The notes under the pieces were generated by a model. That model made no database searches and was not told where the DNA came from. It saw nothing but the letters and a program-made list of their open reading frames with translations. 64,000 bases of DNA, taken from positions 223,653 to 287,652 of the forward strand of contig JABBOY010000022.1 in the NCBI GenBank assembly GCA_012927585.1, given 5' to 3'. Origin of the DNA: Glaciimonas sp. (GTDB taxonomy: Bacteria; Pseudomonadota; Gammaproteobacteria; Burkholderiales; Burkholderiaceae_D). The first letter of the stretch is position 1; each line of letters opens with the position of its first letter. Made by a program: the position numbers and the translations under genes. Below, piece by piece: positions 54,644 to 64,000 of this stretch.

Positions 54644-54757
54644 GTATCACTCCAGGTTGGCGTGAAAAAATTCATTATGGAAACTGAGTCTCTAAGGCTC
54701 GAATTCGTGCCGGAACCACGACAGCCGATTGAAGGCCATCGCGTCCCTGCCATTCGA

Positions 54758-57700
54758 TTAGTTACGCTCTAAATCAATGTCAATGCCCAGCGAACGAATT
54801 TCCTTCACCAACACATTGAACGATTCCGGCATGCCGGCATCAATGACGTGATCACCCTTGACGAGATTTTCGTACACTTTGGTACGGCCATTCACGTCAT
54901 CGGACTTGACTGTCAACATCTCTTGCAATACATACGAGGCGCCATACGCTTCCAGAGCCCAAACTTCCATCTCGCCGAAACGTTGACCGCCGAATTGCGC
55001 TTTACCGCCCAAAGGTTGCTGAGTAACCAGAGAATACGGGCCAGTAGAACGGGCATGCATTTTGTCATCAACCAAATGATGCAGTTTTAGCATGTGCATA
55101 TAACCCACAGTGACCGAGCGCTCGAACGCTTCACCGGTGCGGCCATCGTACATCGTCACCTGATTTTTTGATGGCGTCATGCCGAGTTGTTTTGCGATCG
55201 CATCCGGATAAGCCAAATCAAGCATGCGGCTAATTTCTTCTTCGTTGGCGCCATCAAATACCGGCGTTGCAAAAGGCACGCCGTTTTTGAGGTTATTGGC
55301 GAGATCGAGAATTTCCGCATCCGTGAAGCTATCAAGATCTTCACTCTTGCCCGTCTCGTTGTAAATCGTCGCCAGGAATTTGCGTAATTCAGTTACTTTT
55401 TCCTGTATTTTCAGCATTTCGCCTATGCGCAGGCCCAATCCTTTAGCCGCCCAGCCCAAGTGAACTTCCAGAACTTGACCAACGTTCATGCGCGATGGCA
55501 CACCCAACGGATTCAACACAACATCCGCCGGCGTACCGTCAGCCATATAAGGCATGTCTTCAACAGGAATAATCCGGGATACCACACCTTTATTGCCATG
55601 GCGACCCGCCATCTTGTCTCCAGACTGCAGGCGGCGTTTAACGGCCAAGTACACCTTGACCATCTTTTGCACGCCAGGTGGTAAATCATCGCCTTGGGTC
55701 AATTTGGTGCGTTTCTCTTCAAAATCCAGATCAAACTGATGTCGTTTCTCGGCAATGGATTCCTTTATGGCTTCCAGTGCTGTCGCACTATCATCATCGG
55801 AAGGACGGATATCAAACCAGTGGTATTTATCGAGGTCAGCCAAATATTCGTTGGTGACTTTTGCACCTTTGGCCAACTTTTTCGGACCGCCGTTGACAGT
55901 TTTTCCAATCAGCATTTTCTCCAGGCGCTGGAACGCATCACCTTCAACGATGCGCATCTGATCATTCAAGTCGAGACGGTAACGCTTTAATTCATCGTCA
56001 ATAATTTGCTGTGCGCGTTTGTCGCGCTGAATGCCTTCGCGCGTAAATACCTGCACATCAATGACAGTGCCAATCATTCCGGAAGGTACGCGCAATGACG
56101 TGTCTTTCACATCGGATGCTTTTTCACCGAAAATCGCACGCAGCAATTTTTCTTCAGGCGTCAATTGCGTCTCGCCTTTAGGCGTTACCTTACCTACCAA
56201 GGTATCGCCGGCGCTAACTTCAGCACCGATGTAGACAATACCGGCTTCATCCAGGCGAGCTAACTGGTTTTCGGCCAGATTGGAAATATCGCGCGTAATT
56301 TCTTCAGCGCCGAGTTTGGTGTCACGTGCAACAACCGACAGTTCCTCAATATGAATCGAGGTATACCGATCATCTTGCACCACCTTCTCGGAAATCAGGA
56401 TCGAATCTTCGAAGTTCAAACCATTCCAAGGCATAAATGCGACCAACATATTCTGCCCGAGTGCCAACTCACCAAGATCAGTTGAAGCACCGTCTGCAAT
56501 GACATCGTTCTTGGCAACACGGTCACCGATTTTAACGATTGGACGCTGGTTGATATTGGTGTTCTGGTTTGAGCGCGTATATTTGATGAGGTTATAGATA
56601 TCCACACCAACTTCGCCGGCTGTCGCTTCAGCATCATTAACGCGGATCACTACCCGGCCCGCATCGATATAATCCACTAGACCGCCACGCAGAGCCTGTA
56701 CCGTAGTTCCAGAGTCGATCGCAACGGTACGTTCAATCCCCGTTCCGACAAACGCTTTCTCTGGGCGCAGGCAAGGCACCGCTTGGCGCTGCATATTAGC
56801 GCCCATCAATGCACGATTCGCATCATCGTGTTCCAAAAATGGAATGAGTGAGGCTGCTACCGAAACAACTTGACCTGGGGCCACGTCCATGTACTGAATC
56901 CGTTCAGGGGACACCAGCAGAGTTTCGCCAGCCTCACGAGCGGAAACCAACTCATCTGACAGTTTGCCGGTGTTATCGATAAACGCATTCGCCTGCGCAA
57001 TAATGTAGCGACCTTCCTCAATTGCGGACAAATAATCGATCTGGCTGGTTATCTTGCTGCCTTCCACCTTACGATATGGCGTTTCCAAGAAACCGTATTC
57101 ATTCAGGCGCGCATACAATGCCAACGAGTTAATCAAGCCAATGTTCGGGCCTTCCGGCGTTTCAATCGGGCAGACTCTACCGTAATGGGTTGGGTGCACA
57201 TCTCGCACTTCAAAACCGGCCCGCTCCCGCGTCAAACCGCCCGGGCCAAGAGCTGAAATACGGCGCTTGTGAGTAATTTCAGACAACGGGTTGGTCTGAT
57301 CCATAAACTGCGACAATTGCGACGACCCGAAAAATTCACGAATTGCAGCAGAAATCGGTTTAGAGTTGATCAAGTCGTGCGGCATCAAATTATCAGCCTC
57401 CGCTTGACCAAGACGCTCCTTGACAGCCCGTTCGACACGCACCAAACCGGCGCGAAACTGATTTTCAGCCAGTTCACCAACGCAGCGAACACGGCGGTTA
57501 CCAAGATGATCGATATCATCGACTTCACCACGTCCATTACGCAATTCAACCAGAATTTTTATGACCGCAAGCACGTCTTCATCCGACAAGGTCATCGAAC
57601 CCGTCAGTTCATCGCGTCCAATGCGACGATTAAACTTCATGCGCCCGACTGCCGACAGGTCATAACGGTCTGCGTTATAAAACAAACCGTTGAACAAAGC

Positions 57701-58864
57701 CTCGACAGAGTCTTCGGTAGGTGGTTCGCCAGGGCGCATCATGCGATATATCGCAACTTTTGCTGCCATTTGATCGGTTGTATCATCCACCCGCAGGGTT
57801 TGTGATATGTACGCGCCCTGATCAAGATCGTTGGTATACAACGTTTGTATATCGGAGATATTGGCTTCCCGCAAACGTGCCAGCAACTCTTCTGTCAGTT
57901 CATCGTTCGCGCTAGCTACGATTTCGCCCGTATCGACATTCACTATGTTCTTGGCCAGCACGCGCCCGAGCAGATAATCTTCCGGTACTGACAAGTGCTT
58001 GATGCCTGCTGCTTCGATTTCACGCACTTGCTTGGCATTGATGCGCTTATCTTTCGTTACCAGTGATTTGCCAGACTTGTTAACCACGTCAAAACGCGCC
58101 ACTTCACCGCGCAGACGCTCCGCTACAAATTCCATTTCTGCGCCATCCGAACGTAGCATGAAATTATCAAAAACGAAGAAATTGGCAAGAATTTGCTCAG
58201 GACTCATCCCGATAGCTTTGAGCAATATCGTCACCGGCATTTTGCGGCGACGATCTACACGAAAAAATAAAATGTCTTTCGGGTCGAATTCATAATCAAG
58301 CCACGAACCGCGGTAAGGGATGATGCGCGCTGAGAACAACAACTTGCCGGATGAGTGCGTCTTGCCCCTGTCGTGCTCAAAAAACACGCCTGGAGAACGG
58401 TGTAACTGAGAAACGATGACACGTTCTGTTCCATTTATGACGAAAGAACCGGTTGTTGTCATGAGCGGTAACTCGCCCATATACACTTCCTGCTCTTTCA
58501 TTTCCTTGACTACCGGCTTGGTAGGCGATTCCTTGTCGAGAATCACCAGCCTTACCTTGGCACGCAAGGGCGAGGCATAGGTTAAGCCGCGCTGCTGGCA
58601 TTCTTTTACGTCAAACGGTGGATCCCCCAGAACGTAAGATAAGAATTCAAGACGAGCGAAACCGTTGTGCGACACAATCGGGAAAATCGACGTGAAAGCA
58701 GACTGCAAGCCCTCATTTTTGCGCTGGGAAGGTGTTTTTTCCGTTTGCAAGAAGTCTATGTATGACTCGAGTTGGGTCGCCAGTAAGTACGGGACTGGAT
58801 AAACGTTAGCACGCTTCGCGAATGATTTACGAATGCGCTTCTTCTCAGTAAATGAGTAATGCAT
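54758..58864 (-). CDS. rpoB: RNA polymerase beta subunit
   Basis: From the ATG at 58862–58864 (GGAG six bases upstream) the protein is 1368 residues long, starting [20 protein letters not shown]. The rifampicin pocket reads [20 protein letters not shown] followed by [11 protein letters not shown], the wild-type sequence, so resistance is not indicated. The C-terminal clamp region ends [18 protein letters not shown]. The open frame extends 28 codons upstream without homology. Confidence 0.98.
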   Translation of the reverse strand: MHYSFTEKKRIRKSFAKRANVYPVPYLLATQLESYIDFLQTEKTPSQRKNEGLQSAFTSIFPIVSHNGFARLEFLSYVLGDPPFDVKECQQRGLTYASPLRAKVRLVILDKESPTKPVVKEMKEQEVYMGELPLMTTTGSFVINGTERVIVSQLHRSPGVFFEHDRGKTHSSGKLLFSARIIPYRGSWLDYEFDPKDILFFRVDRRRKMPVTILLKAIGMSPEQILANFFVFDNFMLRSDGAEMEFVAERLRGEVARFDVVNKSGKSLVTKDKRINAKQVREIEAAGIKHLSVPEDYLLGRVLAKNIVNVDTGEIVASANDELTEELLARLREANISDIQTLYTNDLDQGAYISQTLRVDDTTDQMAAKVAIYRMMRPGEPPTEDSVEALFNGLFYNADRYDLSAVGRMKFNRRIGRDELTGSMTLSDEDVLAVIKILVELRNGRGEVDDIDHLGNRRVRCVGELAENQFRAGLVRVERAVKERLGQAEADNLMPHDLINSKPISAAIREFFGSSQLSQFMDQTNPLSEITHKRRISALGPGGLTRERAGFEVRDVHPTHYGRVCPIETPEGPNIGLINSLALYARLNEYGFLETPYRKVEGSKITSQIDYLSAIEEGRYIIAQANAFIDNTGKLSDELVSAREAGETLLVSPERIQYMDVAPGQVVSVAASLIPFLEHDDANRALMGANMQRQAVPCLRPEKAFVGTGIERTVAIDSGTTVQALRGGLVDYIDAGRVVIRVNDAEATAGEVGVDIYNLIKYTRSNQNTNINQRPIVKIGDRVAKNDVIADGASTDLGELALGQNMLVAFMPWNGLNFEDSILISEKVVQDDRYTSIHIEELSVVARDTKLGAEEITRDISNLAENQLARLDEAGIVYIGAEVSAGDTLVGKVTPKGETQLTPEEKLLRAIFGEKASDVKDTSLRVPSGMIGTVIDVQVFTREGIQRDKRAQQIIDDELKRYRLDLNDQMRIVEGDAFQRLEKMLIGKTVNGGPKKLAKGAKVTNEYLADLDKYHWFDIRPSDDDSATALEAIKESIAEKRHQFDLDFEEKRTKLTQGDDLPPGVQKMVKVYLAVKRRLQSGDKMAGRHGNKGVVSRIIPVEDMPYMADGTPADVVLNPLGVPSRMNVGQVLEVHLGWAAKGLGLRIGEMLKIQEKVTELRKFLATIYNETGKSEDLDSFTDAEILDLANNLKNGVPFATPVFDGANEEEISRMLDLAYPDAIAKQLGMTPSKNQVTMYDGRTGEAFERSVTVGYMHMLKLHHLVDDKMHARSTGPYSLVTQQPLGGKAQFGGQRFGEMEVWALEAYGASYVLQEMLTVKSDDVNGRTKVYENLVKGDHVIDAGMPESFNVLVKEIRSLGIDIDLERN

Positions 58865-59043
58865 GGACACTCCGTGAGTGACAGAAAGGATAGAGAATTC
58901 AGGATTCGTGTGTCGGCAAGCAACACCTATAAAGCTACGAAACCTCAAGTCTCAACCCTTCGAGATCAGCTTGGCTTTGCGGAAACTACATTTTAAGTAT
59001 TGCGTACAGCTATATAAATAACCAAAACGACAAAGAAGCCAAA

Positions 59044-59075
59044 GCAGAACCCGCTCTTTTCAGAGAGAATTCTGC
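59044..59075 (-). promoter_or_regulatory. Hairpin in the rplL–rpoB intergenic region
   Basis: GCAGAA (59044–59049) pairs with TTCTGC (59070–59075), with an inner CTCT/AGAG stem. It lies about 40 bases past the rplL stop codon in a 252-base gap. In E. coli the same gap carries an attenuator and an RNase III site that set the ratio of L7/L12 to RNA polymerase; the position suggests a similar role here. Confidence 0.5.
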
Positions 59076-59116
59076 ATTTTGACTTCGGCGCAGTAATATG
59101 CGCTAACAGACTGGAA

Positions 59117-59485
59117 TTACTTGATGTCGGCTTTTGCGCCAGCTTCTTCCAATTTTTTCTTTGCTGCTTCTGCATCCGCTTTCGTTACAGCCTCTTTAAC
59201 TGGCTTCGGTGCGCCATCAACCAAGTCTTTGGCTTCTTTCAAACCCAGACCGGTAAGTTCGCGAACAGCTTTAATAACGCTGACTTTGTTTGCACCAAAA
59301 TCAGTCAGAATTACGGTGAACTCCGTTTGCTCTTCAGCAACAGCAGCACCAGCTGCAGGGCCTGCAACCGCCATTGCAGCTGCGGAAACACCAAATTTTT
59401 CTTCAAACGCCTTGACCAAATCGTTCAAGTCCATTACGGACATTGCACCTACGGCTTCAAGGATATCGTCTTTGCTAATTGCCAT
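59117..59485 (-). CDS. rplL: 50S ribosomal protein L7/L12
   Basis: The 122-residue acidic stalk protein has an N-terminal dimerisation part ([20 protein letters not shown]), an Ala-rich hinge ([15 protein letters not shown]) and the C-terminal domain with [20 protein letters not shown] that recruits translation factors. Multiple copies bind L10. It is needed in excess over neighbouring products, which fits the intergenic hairpin before rpoB. Confidence 0.97.
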   Translation of the reverse strand: MAISKDDILEAVGAMSVMDLNDLVKAFEEKFGVSAAAMAVAGPAAGAAVAEEQTEFTVILTDFGANKVSVIKAVRELTGLGLKEAKDLVDGAPKPVKEAVTKADAEAAKKKLEEAGAKADIK

Positions 59486-59574
59486 TTGAAACTCCTAAAT
59501 TAATTCTGTAATTACATTTAATCGATTTTGACAAAAAAATAATGCCGAGAAAACAACGCCAATGTCTGGCAAAA

Positions 59575-60072
59575 TTATGCTGTCTCTGCTTCTTTCTTTG
59601 CTGCCAAAGCAGCTAAACCACGTGCGAAACCGGCAACTGGCGCCTGCATCATACCCACTATCTGGGCCAGCAAAACTTCACGGCTAGGAATACTTGCCAA
59701 CGCAGCAACACCCGCTTTATCAAGCGACTTTCCTGCGTAGTTGCCTGCCTTAACAACCAGTTTGTCATTGCCTTTAGCAAAGTCATAAATAACTTTAGCA
59801 GCAGCAACGGCGTCCTCGGAGATCGAATAGATCAGCGGGCCGGTCATCTCGGAGGCGAGGCTTGCAAATACAGTACCCTCCACAGCACGACGTGCCAGTG
59901 TATTTTTCAACACTCGCAAGTACACACCCTGGGCACGCGCTTTGGCACGCAATTGTGTCAAATGACTGACCTGGATGCCACGATATTCGGCTACGACGAT
60001 TGTCTGTGCAGATGTTACTTTTGCAGAGATTTCAGCGACGACAGCCTTTTTGTCATTCAGATTGAGACTCAC
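59575..60072 (-). CDS. rplJ: 50S ribosomal protein L10
   Basis: I start at a GTG (60070–60072) because GGAGG lies six bases upstream and the product [20 protein letters not shown] matches the family; a TTG two codons earlier would overlap the ribosome-binding site. The protein is 165 residues long. L10 anchors L7/L12 dimers to 23S rRNA and, as an L10–L12 complex, represses its own mRNA leader in E. coli. A leader-sized gap precedes it. Confidence 0.95.
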   Translation of the reverse strand: MSLNLNDKKAVVAEISAKVTSAQTIVVAEYRGIQVSHLTQLRAKARAQGVYLRVLKNTLARRAVEGTVFASLASEMTGPLIYSISEDAVAAAKVIYDFAKGNDKLVVKAGNYAGKSLDKAGVAALASIPSREVLLAQIVGMMQAPVAGFARGLAALAAKKEAETA

Positions 60073-60381
60073 GGTCAACCTCCATTAATGATGCGCAACA
60101 TACTGTCCATAAGTGAACAGCCATCTTGCATCGACTCGAACACGGCGTCCGAAGTTAGGAGTTCAGAGCTGACAAACCAGCATAGAGACTACAAAACTTG
60201 ATCGGGTACACCATCTGCGTTGGGTGCCTACGATTACGCGCAAGCGGTTTAACGCCGCACAAAACTAGCCGTGCGCCGCCCAACGGTCTTTGACTTATGG
60301 AGCTATTCCAATGATGCCGGTATAACTCCACCCCAAAGATCTGCCTCTTGCCATGATGGCAGGAGGACTTGATTCTGCCAA
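60073..60381 (-). promoter_or_regulatory. rplJ leader region
   Basis: A 309-base interval without a coding frame lies between rplA and rplJ. It contains a hairpin just after the rplA stop codon (60344–60366, ten pairs with one mismatch on the transcribed strand) and several GC-rich complementary segments. By position it is the likely rplJ promoter plus the L10–L12 autoregulatory leader known from E. coli; I cannot fold it reliably by eye. Confidence 0.5.
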
Positions 60382-61077
60382 TTAGGCGACCAAGGTACCC
60401 TGGTCTACGCGAACACCAACGCCCATTGTGGACGAAATAGAAACTTTACGCAGGTAGACGCCTTTACTGGACACGGGCTTGGCTTTGCTCAACGCGTCTA
60501 TCAGTGCCAACAAGTTTGATTTTAGTGCTTCATCGCTGAACGACTTGCGTCCGATAGTTGCGTGAATGATGCCGCCCTTGTCAGTACGATATTGCACCTG
60601 TCCAGCTTTTGCATTCTTGACTGCGGTCGCAACATCGGGCGTGACAGTGCCAACCTTAGGGTTAGGCATCATGCCGCGCGGGCCGAGAATCTGGCCCAGC
60701 GTACCAACAATACGCATAGTGTCTGGCGAAGCGATAACGATATCAAATGGCATATTGCCAGCCTTGATTTGTTCAGCAAGGTCTTCCATGCCAACAATAT
60801 CCGCACCTGCGGCTTTTGCCTGTTCAGCCTTTTCACCGGTAGCAAAAACAGCCACTCGCACTGTCTTTCCTGTGCCTGCTGGCAACACTACTGAGCCACG
60901 AACAACTTGATCGGATTTTTTTGGATCAACGCCTAACTGGACGGATACATCAATCGATTCGTTGAATTTGGCAGTTGCGCATTCCTTGACGATAGACATC
61001 GCGCTGTCAAACGAGTAAGCCTTGGTGCGATCGACTTTTGTCTTGAATATTTTTGCGCGTTTGGATAACTTAGCCAT
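60382..61077 (-). CDS. rplA: 50S ribosomal protein L1
   Basis: The 231-residue protein starts [20 protein letters not shown] and contains the L1 signature [20 protein letters not shown]. It forms the L1 stalk that handles E-site tRNA and in E. coli represses rplKA translation. The ATG shares one base with the rplK stop codon. Confidence 0.97.
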   Translation of the reverse strand: MAKLSKRAKIFKTKVDRTKAYSFDSAMSIVKECATAKFNESIDVSVQLGVDPKKSDQVVRGSVVLPAGTGKTVRVAVFATGEKAEQAKAAGADIVGMEDLAEQIKAGNMPFDIVIASPDTMRIVGTLGQILGPRGMMPNPKVGTVTPDVATAVKNAKAGQVQYRTDKGGIIHATIGRKSFSDEALKSNLLALIDALSKAKPVSSKGVYLRKVSISSTMGVGVRVDQGTLVA

Positions 61078-61508
61078 TACAGACCCTCCACCGTGATGCC
61101 CATCGAACGTGCCGAACCGGCAATAGTACGCACTGCTGCGTCCATGTCGGCTGCCGTAAGATCCGGTCGTTTTAAAGTTACAATTTCTTCAGCCTGCTGG
61201 CGCGTTAGCGTGCCGACTTTATCAGTATGCGGCTTGGCAGAACCCTTCTGAATACCCGCTGCTTTTTTGATCAAAAAAGTTGCTGGCGGGGTTTTCATTA
61301 CAAAAGTGAAAGACTTGTCAGCAAAAGCAGTAATCACGACTGGGATTGGCATACCCGCTTCCAAGCCTTGGGTCTGCGCATTAAACGCTTTGCAGAATTC
61401 CATGATGTTCAAACCGCGCTGGCCGAGTGCTGGGCCAATGGGTGGCGATGGATTTGCCTTACCAGCCGGCACTTGCAGCTTGATAAAACCTGTAATTTTC
61501 TTTGCCAT
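61077..61508 (-). CDS. rplK: 50S ribosomal protein L11
   Basis: The 143-residue protein starts [20 protein letters not shown], with the Pro-rich [20 protein letters not shown] and C-terminal RNA-binding domain ([14 protein letters not shown]). It forms the GTPase-associated centre with 23S rRNA and is needed for RelA activation. It follows nusG by 146 bases. Confidence 0.97.
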   Translation of the reverse strand: MAKKITGFIKLQVPAGKANPSPPIGPALGQRGLNIMEFCKAFNAQTQGLEAGMPIPVVITAFADKSFTFVMKTPPATFLIKKAAGIQKGSAKPHTDKVGTLTRQQAEEIVTLKRPDLTAADMDAAVRTIAGSARSMGITVEGL

Positions 61509-61654
61509 GATGGCTCCCGCTAAGATTGAGTATTAGCGCCTGTTCCCCTGCCTGCGGCAGGTTATTAGGGCTCCTCCCTGGATTTTACAAATTTGACTTT
61601 GCAGCGCTCCAGGTAAGCGCTTGGTTAATATTTTGACAGCATAATATAGGCCGC

Positions 61655-62245
61655 TTAGACTTTTTCCACTTGAGCAAACTCAAGCTCTACGGGTGTAGCG
61701 CGACCGAAAATGGTCACAGTGACGCGCACCCGCGATTTTTCGTAAAAAACTTCTTCGACATTGCCATTGAAATCAGTGAATGGGCCATCCTTGATGCGCA
61801 CCAACTCACCTACTTCATACAAAACCTTAGGACGGGGCTTCTCTACACCATCCTGCATTTGCTGCATGATCTTATCAATCTCGCGCGCTGGAACAGGGGT
61901 CGGTTTATTGGATTTTCCGCCGATAAAACCAGTAACTTTATTGGTATTTTTGACCAGATGCCAAGTCTCATCGGTCATTTCCATCTCCACCAGCACATAG
62001 CCTGGGAAAAAACGTCTTTCTGTAACCGATTTCTGACCGTTCTTAACTTCGACCACTTCTTCCGTGGGTACCAGTATTTGCCCAAACTGATCTTGCATCC
62101 CACCTCGCTCGATACGCTCAGTCAATGCACGCTGCACACTTTTTTCCATTCCGGAATAGACGTGCACCACATACCAACGCTGCTTGCTGGCCGGCGGTGC
62201 AACTGCGGCAGATTCCTGCGTGCCGTCTTGCATGTTTTCGCTCAT
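61655..62245 (-). CDS. nusG: Transcription termination/antitermination factor NusG
   Basis: The 196-residue protein has the NGN domain ([60 protein letters not shown]) and the C-terminal KOW domain ([20 protein letters not shown]). It binds RNA polymerase and couples it to Rho or to S10. An acidic/Ala-rich extension of about 15 residues precedes the NGN domain. Its ATG shares one base with the secE stop codon. Confidence 0.97.
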   Translation of the reverse strand: MSENMQDGTQESAAVAPPASKQRWYVVHVYSGMEKSVQRALTERIERGGMQDQFGQILVPTEEVVEVKNGQKSVTERRFFPGYVLVEMEMTDETWHLVKNTNKVTGFIGGKSNKPTPVPAREIDKIMQQMQDGVEKPRPKVLYEVGELVRIKDGPFTDFNGNVEEVFYEKSRVRVTVTIFGRATPVELEFAQVEKV

Positions 62246-62628
62246 TATTTTTTCCAGCCAAGAATGATGTCATATAACAGGAATTCGAGTAATTTGTCGG
62301 TTCCCCATAGAAAAATAGCCATCACAAGCACGAATCCAAAAACAATGGCGGTCATTTGCATCGCCTGCTTACGCTTTGGCCATACAACTTTTTTAGTTTC
62401 ACGCACCGATTCATTGGCGAAACCGATGAATTCACGACCGGAAGTTGATGTCCAGGCAATACCAATAGCGATGAGCATCGCTCCGAACAACACACCGGCG
62501 CGCAGCAGCGTTGACTTATCCGACAAAAAATAAAAACCGACTACACCCACAATCACGGCGCCAACCGATAGTGCGATTTTCAGTTTATCGCTCGACGTGG
62601 TGACAGTTTGAACGGGATGATTAGACAT
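62245..62628 (-). CDS. secE: Protein translocase subunit SecE
   Basis: The 127-residue protein has three membrane helices, as in E. coli SecE, and the essential amphipathic segment [20 protein letters not shown] before the last helix. It clamps SecY in the translocon. It is translationally coupled to nusG and stands 37 bases downstream of tRNA-Trp. Confidence 0.96.
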   Translation of the reverse strand: MSNHPVQTVTTSSDKLKIALSVGAVIVGVVGFYFLSDKSTLLRAGVLFGAMLIAIGIAWTSTSGREFIGFANESVRETKKVVWPKRKQAMQMTAIVFGFVLVMAIFLWGTDKLLEFLLYDIILGWKK

Positions 62629-62664
62629 ACAGTTTGACTTTCGATGCCATTGCGGCTAAATCCG

Positions 62665-62740
62665 TGGCAGGGGCGGAGGGAATCGAACCCCCAACCTTCG
62701 GTTTTGGAGACCGACGCTCTGCCAATTGAGCTACACCCCT
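62665..62740 (-). tRNA. trpT: tRNA-Trp (anticodon CCA)
   Basis: The minus strand reads as a 76-base cloverleaf beginning AGGGGTGTAGCTCAATTGGC. The acceptor stem AGGGGTG pairs with CGCCCCT, the anticodon loop CTCCAAA contains CCA, the T arm has GGTTCGATTC, and the 3' CCA is encoded. The order tuf–trpT–secE–nusG is widely conserved in proteobacteria. Confidence 0.96.
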
Positions 62741-62768
62741 ACATCTAAAACACTGACTTGTATTGGCA

Positions 62769-62797
62769 CTGCGAGGAAGGCTAATTCAACCTCGCAG
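62769..62797 (-). repeat. Hairpin between tuf copy 2 and tRNA-Trp
   Basis: CTGCGAGG (62769–62776) pairs perfectly with CCTCGCAG (62790–62797) around a 13-base loop. It starts 12 bases after the tuf stop codon. There is no strong T-run, so it may be a processing site between tuf mRNA and the tRNA or a weak terminator. Confidence 0.5.
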
Positions 62798-62808
62798 AAC
62801 AAGCATTT

Positions 62809-63999
62809 TTACTCAAGAATTTTTGCAACGACGCCGGCACCGACGGTACGGCCGCCTTCTCGAATAGCGAAGCGCAAGCCTTCTTCCATCGCAATCGGGT
62901 TGATCAATTTGACCGTGATGGAAACGTTGTCGCCTGGCATGACCATCTCTTTGTCTTTCGGCAATTCGATCGAACCGGTTACGTCGGTTGTACGGAAATA
63001 GAACTGCGGACGGTAGTTGTTGAAGAACGGCGTGTGACGGCCGCCTTCGTCTTTCGACAATACGTAGATTTCACCGGTGAAGTGATTGTGCGGCTTGATC
63101 GAACCCGGCTTGGCCAGTACTTGGCCGCGCTCGACGTCTTCACGCTTGGTGCCGCGCAGCAGTACGCCTACGTTGTCGCCTGCTTGACCTTGGTCGAGCA
63201 GTTTGTGGAACATTTCAACTCCGGTGCAGGTGCTTTTAACGGTGTCTTTGATGCCGATGATTTCAATTTCTTCGCCTACTTTGACGACGCCGCGTTCGAT
63301 GCGTCCGGTGACTACGGTGCCGCGACCGGAGATGGAGAATACGTCTTCTACCGGCAGCAGGAAGGCACCGTCAATGGCACGTTCCGGTGTCGGAATGTAG
63401 GTGTCAAGGGCATTGGCCAAGGCAAGGATGGCTTCTTCGCCCAGTGGGCCTTTGTCGCCTTCGAGTGCAAGCTTGGCAGAGCCTTTGATGATGGGCAGGT
63501 CGTCGCCGGGGAATTCGTATTTGACGAGCAGTTCGCGCACTTCCATTTCGACTAGCTCGAGCAATTCTTCGTCATCTACCATGTCGCATTTGTTCAGGAA
63601 TACGATGATGTAGGGTACGCCGACTTGGCGCGCCAGCAGGATGTGTTCGCGCGTTTGCGGCATTGGGCCGTCGGCTGCTGAACAAACTAAAATCGCGCCG
63701 TCCATTTGGGCGGCACCGGTGATCATGTTTTTAACATAGTCGGCGTGACCAGGGCAGTCTACGTGGGCGTAGTGGCGTGCTGCTGTTTCGTATTCGACGT
63801 GCGAGGTGTTGATGGTGATGCCGCGGGCTTTTTCTTCCGGCGCGTTATCAATCTGGTCGTAACCCTTGGCTTCGCCACCAAATTTCTTCGATAGTACGGT
63901 CGCAATCGCTGCCGTCAAGGTCGTCTTGCCGTGATCAACGTGTCCAATCGTGCCTACATTCACGTGCGGCTTGGTCCGCTCATATTTGCTTTTTGCCAT
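62809..63999 (-). CDS. tuf: Elongation factor Tu (copy 2)
   Basis: A complete 396-codon gene ending one base short of the window edge, encoding a protein identical to copy 1 (45307–46497), with the same G1 [10 protein letters not shown]3 DCPGHADY and G4 NKCD motifs. Only two synonymous base differences were seen, both near the 3' end. The near-identity of copies 17.5 kb apart points to gene conversion. The 5' flank lies outside the window. Confidence 0.98.
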   Translation of the reverse strand: MAKSKYERTKPHVNVGTIGHVDHGKTTLTAAIATVLSKKFGGEAKGYDQIDNAPEEKARGITINTSHVEYETAARHYAHVDCPGHADYVKNMITGAAQMDGAILVCSAADGPMPQTREHILLARQVGVPYIIVFLNKCDMVDDEELLELVEMEVRELLVKYEFPGDDLPIIKGSAKLALEGDKGPLGEEAILALANALDTYIPTPERAIDGAFLLPVEDVFSISGRGTVVTGRIERGVVKVGEEIEIIGIKDTVKSTCTGVEMFHKLLDQGQAGDNVGVLLRGTKREDVERGQVLAKPGSIKPHNHFTGEIYVLSKDEGGRHTPFFNNYRPQFYFRTTDVTGSIELPKDKEMVMPGDNVSITVKLINPIAMEEGLRFAIREGGRTVGAGVVAKILE

Positions 64000-64000
64000 T

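Overview
The window is a stretch of a betaproteobacterial chromosome. The gene content and protein sequences look most like Oxalobacteraceae (Herminiimonas/Janthinobacterium type); this placement is inference from recognisable families, not from a search. The main evidence is the unbroken order tuf–trpT–secE–nusG–rplKAJL–rpoBC–rpsLG–fusA–tuf–S10–spc–alpha in the right half, beta-type System II cytochrome c genes, and HemB of the magnesium-dependent type.

Left region (1–17 kb). A 42-residue membrane peptide, an MFS transporter and a tiny Ser/Met/Pro-rich lipoprotein precede topB and smg. Next comes a tightly coupled minus-strand block of cytosolic signalling genes: fmt, a globin-EAL-REC-PAS protein, a small stand-alone domain protein, an HDOD protein, a soluble PAS histidine kinase, a REC protein with a degenerate HD-GYP domain, and a single-domain REC protein. 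Across fmt and divergent to it lie an intact DUF3391/HD-GYP phosphodiesterase and a second, paralogous PAS kinase. None of the three REC proteins has a DNA-binding output, so the block looks devoted to c-di-GMP and protein-level signalling. The dprA and def genes that usually accompany smg and fmt are not seen here.

Middle region (16.7–30.6 kb). An IS1595-family element with 20-bp inverted repeats is broken by a 3' fragment of an IS30-family transposase. It is followed by a long inverted repeat and an envelope-redox cluster: msrQ–msrP, a periplasmic DUF repeat protein, ccsA–ccs1 (System II haem attachment) and a dihaem cytochrome c4. Then come ysxC, hemB (haem synthesis), dsbD (periplasmic thiol supply) and a NodIJ-type ABC exporter. 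Between ysxC and hemB sits a strong candidate small RNA on the minus strand, with its own promoter, a C-rich hairpin loop complementary to Shine-Dalgarno sequences, and a textbook terminator. Its promoter overlaps a candidate hemB promoter face to face.

Right region (30.6–64 kb). This is the transcription/translation superoperon, all on the minus strand, bounded by a terminator at 30618–30646. I added rpmJ (37 codons), tRNA-Trp and corrected starts (GTG for rpsD and rplJ, TTG for secY). The organisation is conserved, but several regulatory signals stand out: terminator-like hairpins on both sides of rpsD, a promoter plus hairpin between rpsJ and rplC, a well-formed str promoter upstream of rpsL, and two tuf copies in which I found only two synonymous differences.
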